A DNA stretch of 33,820 bases from an uncultured Prevotella sp. (GTDB taxonomy: Bacteria; Bacteroidota; Bacteroidia; Bacteroidales; Bacteroidaceae), in the NCBI GenBank assembly GCA_947302435.1, contig CAMYVQ010000025.1, forward strand, positions 1-33,820, read 5' to 3'. The position numbers and the translations under genes are program-made. The stretch's first letter is position 1; each line of letters starts with the position of its first letter. The notes beneath the pieces were generated by a model. It saw only the letters and a list, made by a program, of their open reading frames with translations, ran no database searches and was not told the DNA's origin. This document shows positions 8,801-17,819 of the stretch, in pieces.

Positions 8801-11800
8801 TCGTTGCCGATGCAGAAATACATCGTGGCACCAAGATAGGCCCAGGCAGCAAAGAGGTCGCTCTTCTTGCCGAGCTGGAAGTCGATGAGCGTCAGCTTGC
8901 AGCGCTTCTCATATTCAGGCTCGCCGATGTAGACGTGCCACTTCGACTTCGAGCCCTTGGTCATCGTCACCTTGAAGTTCAGGCTCACCTCGAAGCCGCA
9001 GCTGGCCTTCATGCCGCTTTCGGTCTTGCTCTTGTCGGCACCAGAAGTCTTGTTGTCACCGCTCTGCTCTTCCTTGGTGAGGTCGCCCAGACCTTGCTTC
9101 ACGTCCTTCGGCAGCTTCACGTCAGCACCGGTCAGGGCCTTCAGTTTCTCCTTCATGATGTTGTCGAGCGACGCACCGCCGGAGGCCGTGATGTTCAGCT
9201 CGATGTATTTCTCGGTATCATTGACGTAGGCCAGCTGGCACTCGGCACTCACCAGGCCCTTGTCGGTGGGCGACGACTTGAAGGCATCGAGCTGGCCGTC
9301 CATGATGATAGAGGAGAGCTTCTTGCGGCTGGTGTCGTAGCACACCTGCAGCTTCATGTCGGCCGAGAGCAGGTTGTCGCCGCCCGAAGTGGCCAGTCCC
9401 ACGCCGAGGTATGCACCGATGACACCGTCCTTGGCATTGCTGCTGGTGGGCGTGTCACCGATGGTGGTGGGGGCAGTGCAGTTGAAGTAGAAGCCGCCTT
9501 CGAGCTTGGTGACCACGATGGGGTCGAAGCGCAGACCCACCGACGACTGCACGGTGGCAATGAAGTAACCCCACGTGAACTGGCTGTTTCCGCTGTTGCG
9601 CTTGAAGTAGCCGCCCTTAGCCTTGAAGCCGAGGAAGCCGCCGGGCATGGCGAACTCCAGCTCGCCCTTATAGCCGTCGTCGTTGCCGTCGGCAGCCTCA
9701 AGCGATCCTTTCAGGGTGACACCGCCAAAGCTGCTGTCGAAGGCAGCTTTCTTAAACTTGACGGTGTTGAACTTGAAGTTGTACTTGTCCAAGTCGACAT
9801 CGGCCACAATGCTCAGTCCACATGATGCGGTCAGCTGTCCACTCATGATGGAAACCTGTCCCGTAATATCGAGGGTGGCCTGTTTGTTGGCATAGTTGAA
9901 GCCGAAGTCCTTGATGTTGAAGTCGAAGCATCCCAACGACTTCTTGTCGGATGCCAACGACCATCGGCCAAGCGAGAAGTAGAACTTGCCCGTGGCAATG
10001 TTGTTCTCGGTCTTCCAGCCAAAGAACTCGTTCAGGTCGTTCTTTCCCTTTCCTGAAGGTGCCTCATACTGGTTCTGCGTGTATTTGCTCTTCCAGCGCT
10101 CGCAGTTGGCGATACGCATGCCGGCCACATGGATGCCGGGAATCTTCGAGTCGACGAAGGCCCCCACCTTGCCCATGCTCTTCAGCTTGGCACGCCCCAC
10201 AGTAATCGACAGGTCGCCGCCCATACAGAGTTCGACACGGGTCTCCGCTTCCTTGTTCTTGAAGGTCTCATGCTCTACGAGGAAATAGGTCTGATCCTTG
10301 TTGAACTTCATGTCGCCGAGCCAGAAGTCGAACTTCAAGCCATCGAGCTGCTGAGTCTTGAAGATGTAGGCCGAACGGTTGGGGTCGTTCTTTCCCTTCT
10401 CGTCCTTACCCTGGGCGTACATGTCGCAACGATAGCCGATCTTTCCTTCGAGCGGTGTCTGTATCTTTCCGTTGAAATAGGCCTTCACGAACGAGTTCTG
10501 CATCACCTCCAACTTGATCTCGTCCATGGAGATGCCCCAGCCACCGACCTTCGCCGTGTTGAAGTCGAACACGTTGTTCATGCCGAAGGTGAACGTGGCA
10601 CCCGAACCGTCGAAGAACATCGTCTCGGCATCGAGGCGCAGACGGCCCTCGAAGTTTTTCTTCTTGTCACTGATGGAGAGCATCTTCGGGAAGATGACAC
10701 CCATGCGCTTGATATAGAGGCCCTCCCAGTCAGTATCCTTGGTCAGTCCGGCTTTCTGTCGGTCATAGTTGGTGGGCAGCACCACGCCTTCGGCATTGCG
10801 TTTCTTGGAGTGGTCATAGACAATCTTGTCGCCCGGGGCAAAGGCCCAGCCTTTGAGGTCGTCGGGCTCGAACATGTCCATCGAGGCCTCGGCAAACCAG
10901 TCGTCCCATGAGCCGATGGAAGCATGGAATCTGAGCTTGGGCAGCTCAGTGGTGGCATCACCCTTGGCATCGACCTTGTGAAGTCCCGGAATCGACATGT
11001 CTACATCGACCTCAAACAGTTCCAGCTTGCCCTGTGACCAGCTGATGAAACAGCCGTCGGTGGGTTCGAGCACATTTTCAGGTGCCTTGAAGGTAAAGTC
11101 GAACGACGATTCGGGGTCGTTCACGGTGAAGTCGCCGAGCAACGCAATCGTGCCTCCTTCAGGCAGCACCCGGTTGGGACTGATACAAAGGCGCGGGGCG
11201 CCAAGGATAAGTATGTCGTTCTTATAGTACTTACTGTCGGGCAGGGTAAACTCGCCCAAAACATCCATCGTGGCATAGTTGTAACCAAACTTCATCGACA
11301 CAATCTGAATGTCGACGGGCGTGGAGTTGATGCTCTTGGGCAACTGCAACGGCAGGTGCAGGTCTTTGATCTCGCCCTTGAGGAACTGATCCCAAACGGA
11401 CTGTCCCTTCTTAATATAGGAGTAGTATTTCGAGATGTTCAGCTTCTGCGCAATATTCTTAATCTCGCCCGTGGCTGAACTCTGCAACTCGCTGGCGTAA
11501 GGTATCTTCGTGTCGCCAATAAGATTGTCGATGCCCCAGTCGGAGAACAGTTTGTCAACCACTTGAGCATCACTGAGCTGCTGCTGCGACTCTTCGGGAT
11601 AGGTGACAGCCTTGCCAGCAAAAACCTGATTGGCAGTGTTGATCTTCAGGTCGTCGAACTTCACGGCAATCATCACCTTGAAGCCCATTGGGTTCCATTC
11701 CACATGGCCCTTGCCCTCGTAGCAGTCCTTGTTTTTGACTTTCTTGATCTCGTCGATGGTCAGCGTATACTCGCCGATGGCCACCTTCGAGCCTTTCAGT

Positions 11801-13452
11801 TCAGACTCCTTTTTCTGAGTGGGATCCTGATTGTCTATCTCAACGGTGCTGGCACACTGGAAGTAGCTCTGCGACAAACGCTCGGAGAGCACCAAGTCCA
11901 TCACATTGTCATCACCTGTATAGCGAATGGATTTCTCGTTGGTACATTTGGGATTGATACGGAGCACGATGTACTGGTTGTGAGCCAGTTTCTTACTGGC
12001 CAGCTCTTCATCCCAGTCGATAAGGAGATCCAACTTCTCGTCCTTCACCGTCTTCGAGTAGATGGGCTTGCCCTTCAGCACAGCCTCCTTGCCCTTGTCA
12101 CGGTCACCAGTGTAGATTTCAACCTCATACTCAAACTTCAGCTCGTCTTCCTTCTCTCCCTTGCCAGAGGCGAACCTGGCACGGTTCCACTCTACAAAGA
12201 TATCATCTTCAAGGAAGAGTTTACGGGTGTAGCCCTCTTCAAAAGAGGGAGCCGTAATCTTCGGATTCTTGAATACATAGAGGGAGTCTGTCTCACTCTC
12301 CTTGTTGCTGTCATCGCCACTTGCACCAAAGTCGGGCGTGTCGTCCTCCGAGTCATCTTCTACTTTGGCCTCATTCCCATTTTCGTCATCAGAGTCGTCG
12401 TCCTTGTCGTCTTTCTTATCGTCTTTCTTGTCGTCTTCGTCAGTCTTCTTGTTGTCACCTTGTTCTTCCTTCACCTCCGGCTCGTAGATGCGGAACTGGC
12501 GGAAAGGACTCTTGCCGCCGTTCTCCAACATGACGTAGTTGAGCATCTTGCTGCCCACACCCGACTGGGTGGCCTTCACCTGTGCCACGTAGGTCTTGGA
12601 GAGATCCATGCGGTTGACGTAGGTGACAGGAATCGTCACCATAGGCACCGTGAGGTTGCGTGCAATGTAGAAGTTGGCATTGCGATCCATGGCATCGTCG
12701 GGGGTCTGTCCAGGCAGCAGCTCCACCACACGGAACTCGTAGGAGAACTGCAGGGCAGTGGCATTGCACGACACGACAGGCTGCCGCCACGTGAACTGCG
12801 GAATCGTCTTGTCAACCTTGGCCACCGAGAGGTCGTTCAGGGCACCCACGCCACCCGTAGAGGGAGTGAGGAACTCAGGGGCCTGCCCCTTATAGCACAC
12901 GGTGAAATTGCATATACCACCCGTGTTGGAACTGAGGAGCACGGGGTTCTGAAGCATGGGATCCCACTTGTAGGCAGTGATATGTGCCTTGTACTGGCCT
13001 TCGGGCAACAAGCCGAAAGCGCCGTTCTCGTAGTCGGAGATGAGTCCCTGTGTGGCCCGTATCTCATTCTTGGGGATATGGTTGAACAGGTTCTTCATGG
13101 CCACCATATCGAGTGTCAAAGGCTGACTGGGCTGCAGCACGATGGGCTTCTGCGGCTGACGGCGCGGCGGTGTCGAGAGCGACAGTCCGCTGGCAGGCAT
13201 GGTCTGTTCTACGGACAGTCCCAGATAAACGTTCTGGGCCGACTTTCCGTTGTTGATCAGCGTAATGGTGAAATAGCGTTCAGGGTTGCTCATGTAGAGC
13301 ATGACCTGAGGCGGCAGTATCTGCTGCACGGGTGTCACCGTAACGATGACATCCTGGGCTGCTGCCGGCGTGGCAAGTAATGAACAGTAGATGACAAGTG
13401 TCCATATCATCTGCATCCATCGACTATTTCCTTGAAAAACCTTTGTTCCCAT
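5812..13452 (-). CDS. Giant secreted protein (2546 residues) with TANFOR-like N-terminus
   Basis: This is the largest gene in the window. A signal sequence (hydrophobic IWTLVIYCSLLATPAAAQ) leads to an N-terminal region of about 320 residues. Its order of motifs (ERYFTITLINNGKSAQNVYL, PIVLQPSQPLTL, GLLPEGQYKAHITAYKWD, FTWRQP, YEFRVVELLPGQTPDDA) resembles the TANFOR family of very long Bacteroidetes proteins. That match is from memory, not from a search. Residues about 330-385 form an extreme Asp/Lys/Glu linker. The long middle has amphipathic beta patterns rich in Gly and aromatics. Near residue 1900 lies a fibronectin-like piece (ETATFYFKTGP). The C-terminal 600 residues are unlike anything I know. 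No T9SS sorting signal is present at the end (TDNSLKNY). It lies between the beta-barrel gene (18-base gap) and the fibronectin gene. A structural or adhesive surface role is an inference. Confidence 0.88.
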   Translation of the reverse strand: MGTKVFQGNSRWMQMIWTLVIYCSLLATPAAAQDVIVTVTPVQQILPPQVMLYMSNPERYFTITLINNGKSAQNVYLGLSVEQTMPASGLSLSTPPRRQPQKPIVLQPSQPLTLDMVAMKNLFNHIPKNEIRATQGLISDYENGAFGLLPEGQYKAHITAYKWDPMLQNPVLLSSNTGGICNFTVCYKGQAPEFLTPSTGGVGALNDLSVAKVDKTIPQFTWRQPVVSCNATALQFSYEFRVVELLPGQTPDDAMDRNANFYIARNLTVPMVTIPVTYVNRMDLSKTYVAQVKATQSGVGSKMLNYVMLENGGKSPFRQFRIYEPEVKEEQGDNKKTDEDDKKDDKKDDKDDDSDDENGNEAKVEDDSEDDTPDFGASGDDSNKESETDSLYVFKNPKITAPSFEEGYTRKLFLEDDIFVEWNRARFASGKGEKEDELKFEYEVEIYTGDRDKGKEAVLKGKPIYSKTVKDEKLDLLIDWDEELASKKLAHNQYIVLRINPKCTNEKSIRYTGDDNVMDLVLSERLSQSYFQCASTVEIDNQDPTQKKESELKGSKVAIGEYTLTIDEIKKVKNKDCYEGKGHVEWNPMGFKVMIAVKFDDLKINTANQVFAGKAVTYPEESQQQLSDAQVVDKLFSDWGIDNLIGDTKIPYASELQSSATGEIKNIAQKLNISKYYSYIKKGQSVWDQFLKGEIKDLHLPLQLPKSINSTPVDIQIVSMKFGYNYATMDVLGEFTLPDSKYYKNDILILGAPRLCISPNRVLPEGGTIALLGDFTVNDPESSFDFTFKAPENVLEPTDGCFISWSQGKLELFEVDVDMSIPGLHKVDAKGDATTELPKLRFHASIGSWDDWFAEASMDMFEPDDLKGWAFAPGDKIVYDHSKKRNAEGVVLPTNYDRQKAGLTKDTDWEGLYIKRMGVIFPKMLSISDKKKNFEGRLRLDAETMFFDGSGATFTFGMNNVFDFNTAKVGGWGISMDEIKLEVMQNSFVKAYFNGKIQTPLEGKIGYRCDMYAQGKDEKGKNDPNRSAYIFKTQQLDGLKFDFWLGDMKFNKDQTYFLVEHETFKNKEAETRVELCMGGDLSITVGRAKLKSMGKVGAFVDSKIPGIHVAGMRIANCERWKSKYTQNQYEAPSGKGKNDLNEFFGWKTENNIATGKFYFSLGRWSLASDKKSLGCFDFNIKDFGFNYANKQATLDITGQVSIMSGQLTASCGLSIVADVDLDKYNFKFNTVKFKKAAFDSSFGGVTLKGSLEAADGNDDGYKGELEFAMPGGFLGFKAKGGYFKRNSGNSQFTWGYFIATVQSSVGLRFDPIVVTKLEGGFYFNCTAPTTIGDTPTSSNAKDGVIGAYLGVGLATSGGDNLLSADMKLQVCYDTSRKKLSSIIMDGQLDAFKSSPTDKGLVSAECQLAYVNDTEKYIELNITASGGASLDNIMKEKLKALTGADVKLPKDVKQGLGDLTKEEQSGDNKTSGADKSKTESGMKASCGFEVSLNFKVTMTKGSKSKWHVYIGEPEYEKRCKLTLIDFQLGKKSDLFAAWAYLGATMYFCIGNELPNGGMLPDPPPAVMEFLNGKSLDGNSVGGKAKNTQAKNATLNKIKNIISEGAVSGGVMLGACAEGDFGVNAGIVYASGAFCFGFDLVLEHFGAGAKCQGGKSMGYKGWYAMGQAYAMLKGDLGVRVKLWFIDKKVSLIDVGLGAMLQAGLPNPTWVYGKVRAKCSLLGGLFKFNHAIEFKAGDVCMPDYGNPLDNLEMFASATPGYKNDQTNGWKDANKVSVYALPKFVTNYVMDQNIRLVDENAAHKQMDKGASESEARANCERIYKFELGTLTLLNYDTGNSKTFSAGTSNHTDFDAYVGTLDPNTRYMMTLTGYAKEWNAKYSRWENPEIDGKRQEKKETATFYFKTGPLEPTIDRDIAITSPIDHSSGDVRYEDAIFPKISLRRHRTDLSNSSKYDIKWEVWKAGKKLYSCDNWVQTGGNGGYECWTPKYNFSNFIKPGVRGGYRDNGVWIEQFGYEIKLMRIDKTVKTLSKYSDQKTNTNKSTKQTTGTHSSKMKSAIGVTQPSGVASSNVAARMNDYFANQEKEEQGSGKSTLDEKSQQMTNEAKKQDGRYELYCISFDRAVDKKFADMTSPTQSFNEHLQMAVSGFTPSTTETWTSTDESSRFLGGLTATQSGGYTNLTTKFNNAYFAAAYYACYLGLGGKTINKFGLYDYDQNNIQGFDFTFYDGKRSRQGQSLDGLLSVNGSSNKFMSNFWRLLPFKRYNGTQLTSSNNNQAMTTSGPLYEPHNYNDFVIPYKQIWNEVILRDSETFEQSDFWRQRFGDILAGDAVTVDMFSRELYNYARVLYSLWRKYIKQVNEDKSQNDKTAVASLSAVLRNSYGALRNVVKTEAHGKWHLSYSISKGANDKGWTTGRSYVLGSYKLPIRQVMLALWMSGDLGKIRGTALNSDPVRDFNKNNYPHRYNHMYDAWNSMYFNSFDAQELLKYFSKISFRMYKADAYYIPEGNFYSWWGIHRNTNTVNYTYDQLFKDWKITRTCKNGYTDNSLKNY

Positions 13453-13470
13453 ATCTTGATTCTTCTTTTG

Positions 13471-15195
13471 TTACTTTTTAGCAGCGTTCTTGCGCTTGAT
13501 TTCCAACAGACTGAAGGTATAGGCATAGTTTAGCGTGGCCGTGATGTCGTAGTTGTCGAGACTGGAGCGACGGCGGTTCACGTTCACATCGCCATAGCGG
13601 TTCATACCAGCCATCAGCGTGAAGCTATGCACCTTCTTGAGCGTGTAGCTCATGGAGCAGTCGAAGCCCATGGAGAGGCTCTTCGACACGTCCTTCACTT
13701 CGTTATATATAAGGTTGCCCGTGAGCGAGACGTTGAGTGCCTGGTCTTCCAAGAAGCTGCGCCCCACGGTGAGCGAACCGATGTTACTGATGTATTTCGT
13801 CTTGTAGCCCTTCGATTCCTGATGGCAGAGACTGACGGTGAAGTCGGTTTCCCAAGGCTTCACGTTGACACTATAGCTCAAGTTTGTGGCCAATGAGGTG
13901 ACATCGCTCTCGCCCGTGGCAAACTTGTTGCGGTCCTTGTTCTGCGTCCATGCCGTTGAAAGCGCGATACCGTGACTGAGGCTGTTGGTCTCGAACGAGT
14001 AGGACGGCGTGAACGTGAGGCTCTGCGTGATGCGGTCGACACGCGTGGTGTCGTTGACGGGTGCCGTACCGTCGCTCTGTGCCTGCGTGTAGCCATTATA
14101 GCCAGCCATCAGGCTAAGTCCCTTGCCAATGCGTGTCGAGGCATTCGCGGCATAGACATAGCCCTTGGTGGTATAGAGCTGACGGTTGGAGAGGTTGTCT
14201 GCCTGACCTGAGAACGAGGCCGCCAATGTGACCATCGGGATAAGGGAAGTCGATACGTTCAGGCCCAGAGCATGATAGTTGTTCGACACGTAATAGAGTC
14301 CAAGCGACGTGTAGTCGGGCTGTATGAGACGATAGAAAAGCTGTGCCGAAACCTTGTTGAAGGTAAAGCCTGCCGACACATCGCCGGCCATTCGTGCCAG
14401 CGACGAATAGCGCACGTCGAAGACACTGCCCCACTTCGAGTCGTAGACTTCGGTAGGCACTTCCTCCACACGTGTGTCAGTGGAGAAGGCCGACACGGCA
14501 AGATTGGCCTGCAGGGTGAGGAACTTCAGGGGATGGGCGGCACCCTTCAGACCCACCACGATATTCTCCTGTGGCGACACACGCGACTGCCAGTAGTCGC
14601 TAAGCGACTTCAGACGGTCGTAGGCACGCAGGAAATAGAGGTCCAGATAGGTGTCGTTCGAACCGTAACCCACCTTGAATCCCCAGCCCAGACGCTTGTA
14701 CTCTGGGGTGCGGGCCATCGGATCGTTAGGGTCGTCATTGACGGCCTTGCGCAACACACCGTAGAAGGCTCCGACACGGATGCGCTTGTTGTCATTGTAC
14801 TCCAGACCCACGCCGTTGAACGACATTGACATCACGTAGTCGCTAAACTCCATCGACGACTGTCCGATATAGCCCGTCCAGTTCTTGTAGCGCGGATTCA
14901 GGTTGAACGAGAAGTGCGGATGGGTGAACTCCATGTTATCGTTGGTGTAGTAGAACGAGAACGGCATGCTGATGCCAAAGACGCTGATATTCAGATTGGC
15001 GTAGAACGAATTGCTCAGGGGCGAGGAATAGCCCATGCCGGCTGAGGAGTAATTATAGGTGTTGTTCGTGCCTATGGCTCCGGTAATGATCAGCGGATCG
15101 CTCTGGGCTATCTGGCTGATGTCCTGTGCTCGTGTCGTAAGACATGAAGCCGCAAGAATGCAAAGCAGTATATAATTCTTCTTCATGGATGCCAT
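13471..15195 (-). CDS. Outer-membrane beta-barrel protein
   Basis: The 574-residue protein starts MASMKKNYILLCILAASC with export to TTRAQ; the ATG at 15186 (MKKNYI) is an alternative start. After the signal the sequence is a series of alternating hydrophobic/polar strands with turns, for example SFYANLNISVFGISMPFSFY, FSFNLNPRYKNWTGYIG, LGLYYVSNNYHALGLNVSTS and ATLNYAYTFSLLEI, as in large outer-membrane barrels. The last aromatic strand is followed by a short basic tail (KRKNAAKK). The start codon lies 3 bases after the stop of the T9SS-sorted protein upstream, and the giant protein follows after 18 bases, so co-translation of these partners is likely. It may anchor or export the neighbouring secreted proteins; that is inference. 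I do not recognise it as PorV, SprF or SusC. Confidence 0.87.
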   Translation of the reverse strand: MASMKKNYILLCILAASCLTTRAQDISQIAQSDPLIITGAIGTNNTYNYSSAGMGYSSPLSNSFYANLNISVFGISMPFSFYYTNDNMEFTHPHFSFNLNPRYKNWTGYIGQSSMEFSDYVMSMSFNGVGLEYNDNKRIRVGAFYGVLRKAVNDDPNDPMARTPEYKRLGWGFKVGYGSNDTYLDLYFLRAYDRLKSLSDYWQSRVSPQENIVVGLKGAAHPLKFLTLQANLAVSAFSTDTRVEEVPTEVYDSKWGSVFDVRYSSLARMAGDVSAGFTFNKVSAQLFYRLIQPDYTSLGLYYVSNNYHALGLNVSTSLIPMVTLAASFSGQADNLSNRQLYTTKGYVYAANASTRIGKGLSLMAGYNGYTQAQSDGTAPVNDTTRVDRITQSLTFTPSYSFETNSLSHGIALSTAWTQNKDRNKFATGESDVTSLATNLSYSVNVKPWETDFTVSLCHQESKGYKTKYISNIGSLTVGRSFLEDQALNVSLTGNLIYNEVKDVSKSLSMGFDCSMSYTLKKVHSFTLMAGMNRYGDVNVNRRRSSLDNYDITATLNYAYTFSLLEIKRKNAAKK

Positions 15196-15198
15196 AGT

Positions 15199-17745
15199 TT
15201 ATTTCTTAATGATTTTCTTGACTGTCAGTCCACCCACGGTGGTCGTCTTGATATAGAGACCCTTCTGTGGAGCAGCAGAGAGCCTGCGCCCCTGCAGGTC
15301 ATAATAGGCCGAGGAGGACACCTGGCTACCATTATCGACAAAGGCGACATCGAGCATCACAGGCTCGCGGCTGGAGCCCGCCTTCTGGACGAAAGGAAGG
15401 ACAAGAGGAAGAGGTGTCTCCTCAGAGGTGGCACCATTCACGATGCTGAAAGCGACCTTCTCACCCGAAACGCCCGTCGCGGTAATATGAAAGAGACCGC
15501 TACCCACTGCACTGCCCTCGCCGCGCAAATCACCATCGACATAGGCCCTGACGGTGCAGTTGTCGGACAGGGTCTCGCCTGACAATGAGGCCACCATGGC
15601 CATTGTCTCGGGATAGCGGCACATCATAGCCCTCTTCTGCGGACTGGCGGCAACCACTTTGTCATCGGGGGGCAATTCGCGCGACTGCCATTGCAGTGTC
15701 TTGGCACTGTTGCCGGCATTATAATAGATATAGCCCTTGCCGGCCTGAAAAGCAAAATTGCCGTCGGAAGTCCATTCGTCGGCATTGAACTCGGCAAAGG
15801 CTGTGCGCCCGATAATCATGTCGCCATCTTCGGCCACCTTGGAGAGCTCGGCATTGAGCACGGAGAGGGCATGGTCGTGCTCGTAAGGATAGGTAATCCA
15901 ATTGTAGCCCGGCTGCAATACCTGTTTCAACGTGGCAAAAGAAAGCTCATAGCCAGCATTGAACACCATCTTGTCGGCCTGGTCATCTTCCCAAGAACTG
16001 AGCACCTTATAGGTACCGCCGCTATGACCAAGGGTGGTGAGCTGGCCGAAATAGCCATGCTTTTCGTCATAGCGAAGAATGGATTCCTGAGAACGTATCT
16101 CATAGATACGGTTCATATCGTCAATGTTCATGCCGCTGATGGCCGAAGGCAGCGCAAATGGGCCGGAAGACGGAACAGCATAGAATGAAATCCAGTCCCA
16201 ACCGGGAATGAAGGTGAACTCGGCCGGGACATTGACACGGCAGGTGGCCGACTGCTCCTTGCCGTTATATTTGATCTTGACAGTATGCTTGCCCACATAC
16301 TTACCGCGGACAGTCCATTTCAATCCAGTCTTATCGGCCATCGTGGCAGTGGCAGCAGGCTCGCCATTCGTGGCCTTACTGAACACCAGCTCCACACGCG
16401 ACGGCAGGAAATCGGCATTACCCTCTTTCTTCAGCGACAGCGTGCAGTCGCCCAGCTTGGAGGCTGTCAGCTCAGTGTCAGCGAAAGAAAGTGTCACCAC
16501 AGGAACGGCAGACACAGTCACGTTAAGCGTGGCCTCAACACCGGAACCGTCCTTGGCACGGAACACGATCTTCGAGGTGCCGACAGCCTTGGCCGTAATC
16601 TTCTTGTTTTCCATGTCAACACTGATGACAGAAGTGTTCTCAACCGTGGCCTCCACTTCATTGTTCGTGGCGTTCTCGGGAAGAACGGTCAGTGTGAAGT
16701 CGTAGCTCTCGCCAAGATATGCATTCAGGGAAGACGGACTCACCTCGATCTTCGTCACGGGGACGACCTTCTTCTTCACGGTGATCGTATAGGTAAGCGT
16801 GGCCTGCTCGTTGTCAACCGAGATGACGGTGAGCACATCCTCACCGGCTTTCTTGGCGACAATGGTGACAGGCGACGTTTCAGTTTCTTGCTTAATATCC
16901 ACGATGTCGTAGTCGTTCGTGAATTTCACGGCCTTGTTCGTGGCATTCTCGGGGAGAACGGAGAAGTCGAGCAGCAACTGGTCGCCTTCCTCCATCTCAA
17001 TCTTGTCGGAGGCCATGTTGTTCCGGATTTCCGTAACGGGAACTTTGTCCGGAGCTTTCTCGACCTTCACGGTGGCCTTTGCCGTGAAGTTGCCGGGAGT
17101 CACCTTTACGGTGAGTGTCCCCTGCCCTACCGCAACGGCGGAGAGCATTCCGCCCTCACTGACCGTAAAGGCGGCATTGTCGCTACTGTACTCATATTTC
17201 ATGGTCGTCAGCAGCGCAGAGTGGTTGGCAGGCAGGAACTCAGGCTGAACGCTATAGGTCTCACCCACCTTCAATGTGATTTCCGCGAAGGGCAGACTGA
17301 TGCCCGTCACGGAACTGACTGTAAACGCAACAGGCTTGGAAGGGGAACCGTAGGTGCCTTCCTGATCCTGTGAAAAGGCCTGCGAGCCAATCTGATATTC
17401 CAATCCGATCTTGTCGCGCAGACGGAAAGTGGCAGTGGCCTCATCGTTCTTGTCGCCCCAGACACGGATGAGGAACACACCCTGTCCTTCGGTTTTACCG
17501 ATGGGTTGCCACTCGCTGGCACCACGTAGCTCGTCGCCGACGAAAGCCCCGATGGCTCCGTCGACGGCGGCATACTGGCTGTTTATGTCCTCACCAGCAG
17601 CATTTTTCAGCGTGACGTAGTAGACGGAAGATGCGTGATAGCTACCTCCGTCGGCTATCTTATACCCTTGTGCTCTCAGTGCTGAAGGGAGCACTGAGAG
17701 ACAAGCGAGTAAAAAAACGAAAATATGTTTTGTTCGTCGAATCAT
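15199..17745 (-). CDS. T9SS-sorted multi-domain Ig-like surface protein
   Basis: The 848-residue protein has a signal peptide (IFVFLLACLSVLPSALRAQ). Domains in order: a module with GAFVGDELRGA near residue 65; about four Ig-like domains between 143 and 510, at least three of them Big2-like (repeated VLPENATN, then strands ending in TVKV or TITV); a Trp-rich region with WDWISFYAVPSSG and YNWITYPYE, ending GKGYIYYNAG; a second copy of the module (RAYVDGDLRGEG, GEKVAFSI); and a C-terminal sorting signal (YYDLQGRRL ... KGLYIKTTTVGGLTVKK) of the Prevotella T9SS type. It should therefore cross the outer membrane by T9SS and end up on the surface or be released. It shares architecture with the upstream 789-residue protein. 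The next gene, a beta-barrel, starts 3 bases past its stop. Confidence 0.9.
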   Translation of the reverse strand: MIRRTKHIFVFLLACLSVLPSALRAQGYKIADGGSYHASSVYYVTLKNAAGEDINSQYAAVDGAIGAFVGDELRGASEWQPIGKTEGQGVFLIRVWGDKNDEATATFRLRDKIGLEYQIGSQAFSQDQEGTYGSPSKPVAFTVSSVTGISLPFAEITLKVGETYSVQPEFLPANHSALLTTMKYEYSSDNAAFTVSEGGMLSAVAVGQGTLTVKVTPGNFTAKATVKVEKAPDKVPVTEIRNNMASDKIEMEEGDQLLLDFSVLPENATNKAVKFTNDYDIVDIKQETETSPVTIVAKKAGEDVLTVISVDNEQATLTYTITVKKKVVPVTKIEVSPSSLNAYLGESYDFTLTVLPENATNNEVEATVENTSVISVDMENKKITAKAVGTSKIVFRAKDGSGVEATLNVTVSAVPVVTLSFADTELTASKLGDCTLSLKKEGNADFLPSRVELVFSKATNGEPAATATMADKTGLKWTVRGKYVGKHTVKIKYNGKEQSATCRVNVPAEFTFIPGWDWISFYAVPSSGPFALPSAISGMNIDDMNRIYEIRSQESILRYDEKHGYFGQLTTLGHSGGTYKVLSSWEDDQADKMVFNAGYELSFATLKQVLQPGYNWITYPYEHDHALSVLNAELSKVAEDGDMIIGRTAFAEFNADEWTSDGNFAFQAGKGYIYYNAGNSAKTLQWQSRELPPDDKVVAASPQKRAMMCRYPETMAMVASLSGETLSDNCTVRAYVDGDLRGEGSAVGSGLFHITATGVSGEKVAFSIVNGATSEETPLPLVLPFVQKAGSSREPVMLDVAFVDNGSQVSSSAYYDLQGRRLSAAPQKGLYIKTTTVGGLTVKKIIKK

Positions 17746-17770
17746 GTTGTTTTTGCTTTTGGTGAGTACA

Positions 17771-17789
17771 CCTTATTATATATATAAGG
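17771..17789. other. AT-rich inverted repeat between the two T9SS paralogue genes
   Basis: CCTTAT and ATAAGG form a 6-bp stem around a 7-base AT loop in the 74-base gap between the two paralogous genes. No TAnnTTTG element is visible in this gap, so the downstream genes may depend on the promoter near 20278. The hairpin could partly attenuate or process the transcript, but it lacks a clear T-run and the call is tentative. Confidence 0.25.
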
Positions 17790-17819
17790 GAATGGCAGAG
17801 AGAGGGAAGTTATAGGGGA

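Noticed and set aside
11563..13380. 605-codon open frame on the plus strand opposite the giant gene
   Set aside because: It lies wholly antisense to the giant gene, lacks any domain or signal I recognise, and is rich in His, Val and Arg as expected from reading the complement of a coding strand. Similar long antisense frames (for example 8056-9825) occur along the same gene.
13471..15195. Assignment of the barrel as a SusC-type or PorP/SprF-type protein
   Set aside because: No TonB box, plug domain or SusD neighbour is visible, and I could not match the specific sequence features of PorP/SprF, so only a general outer-membrane barrel call is supported.
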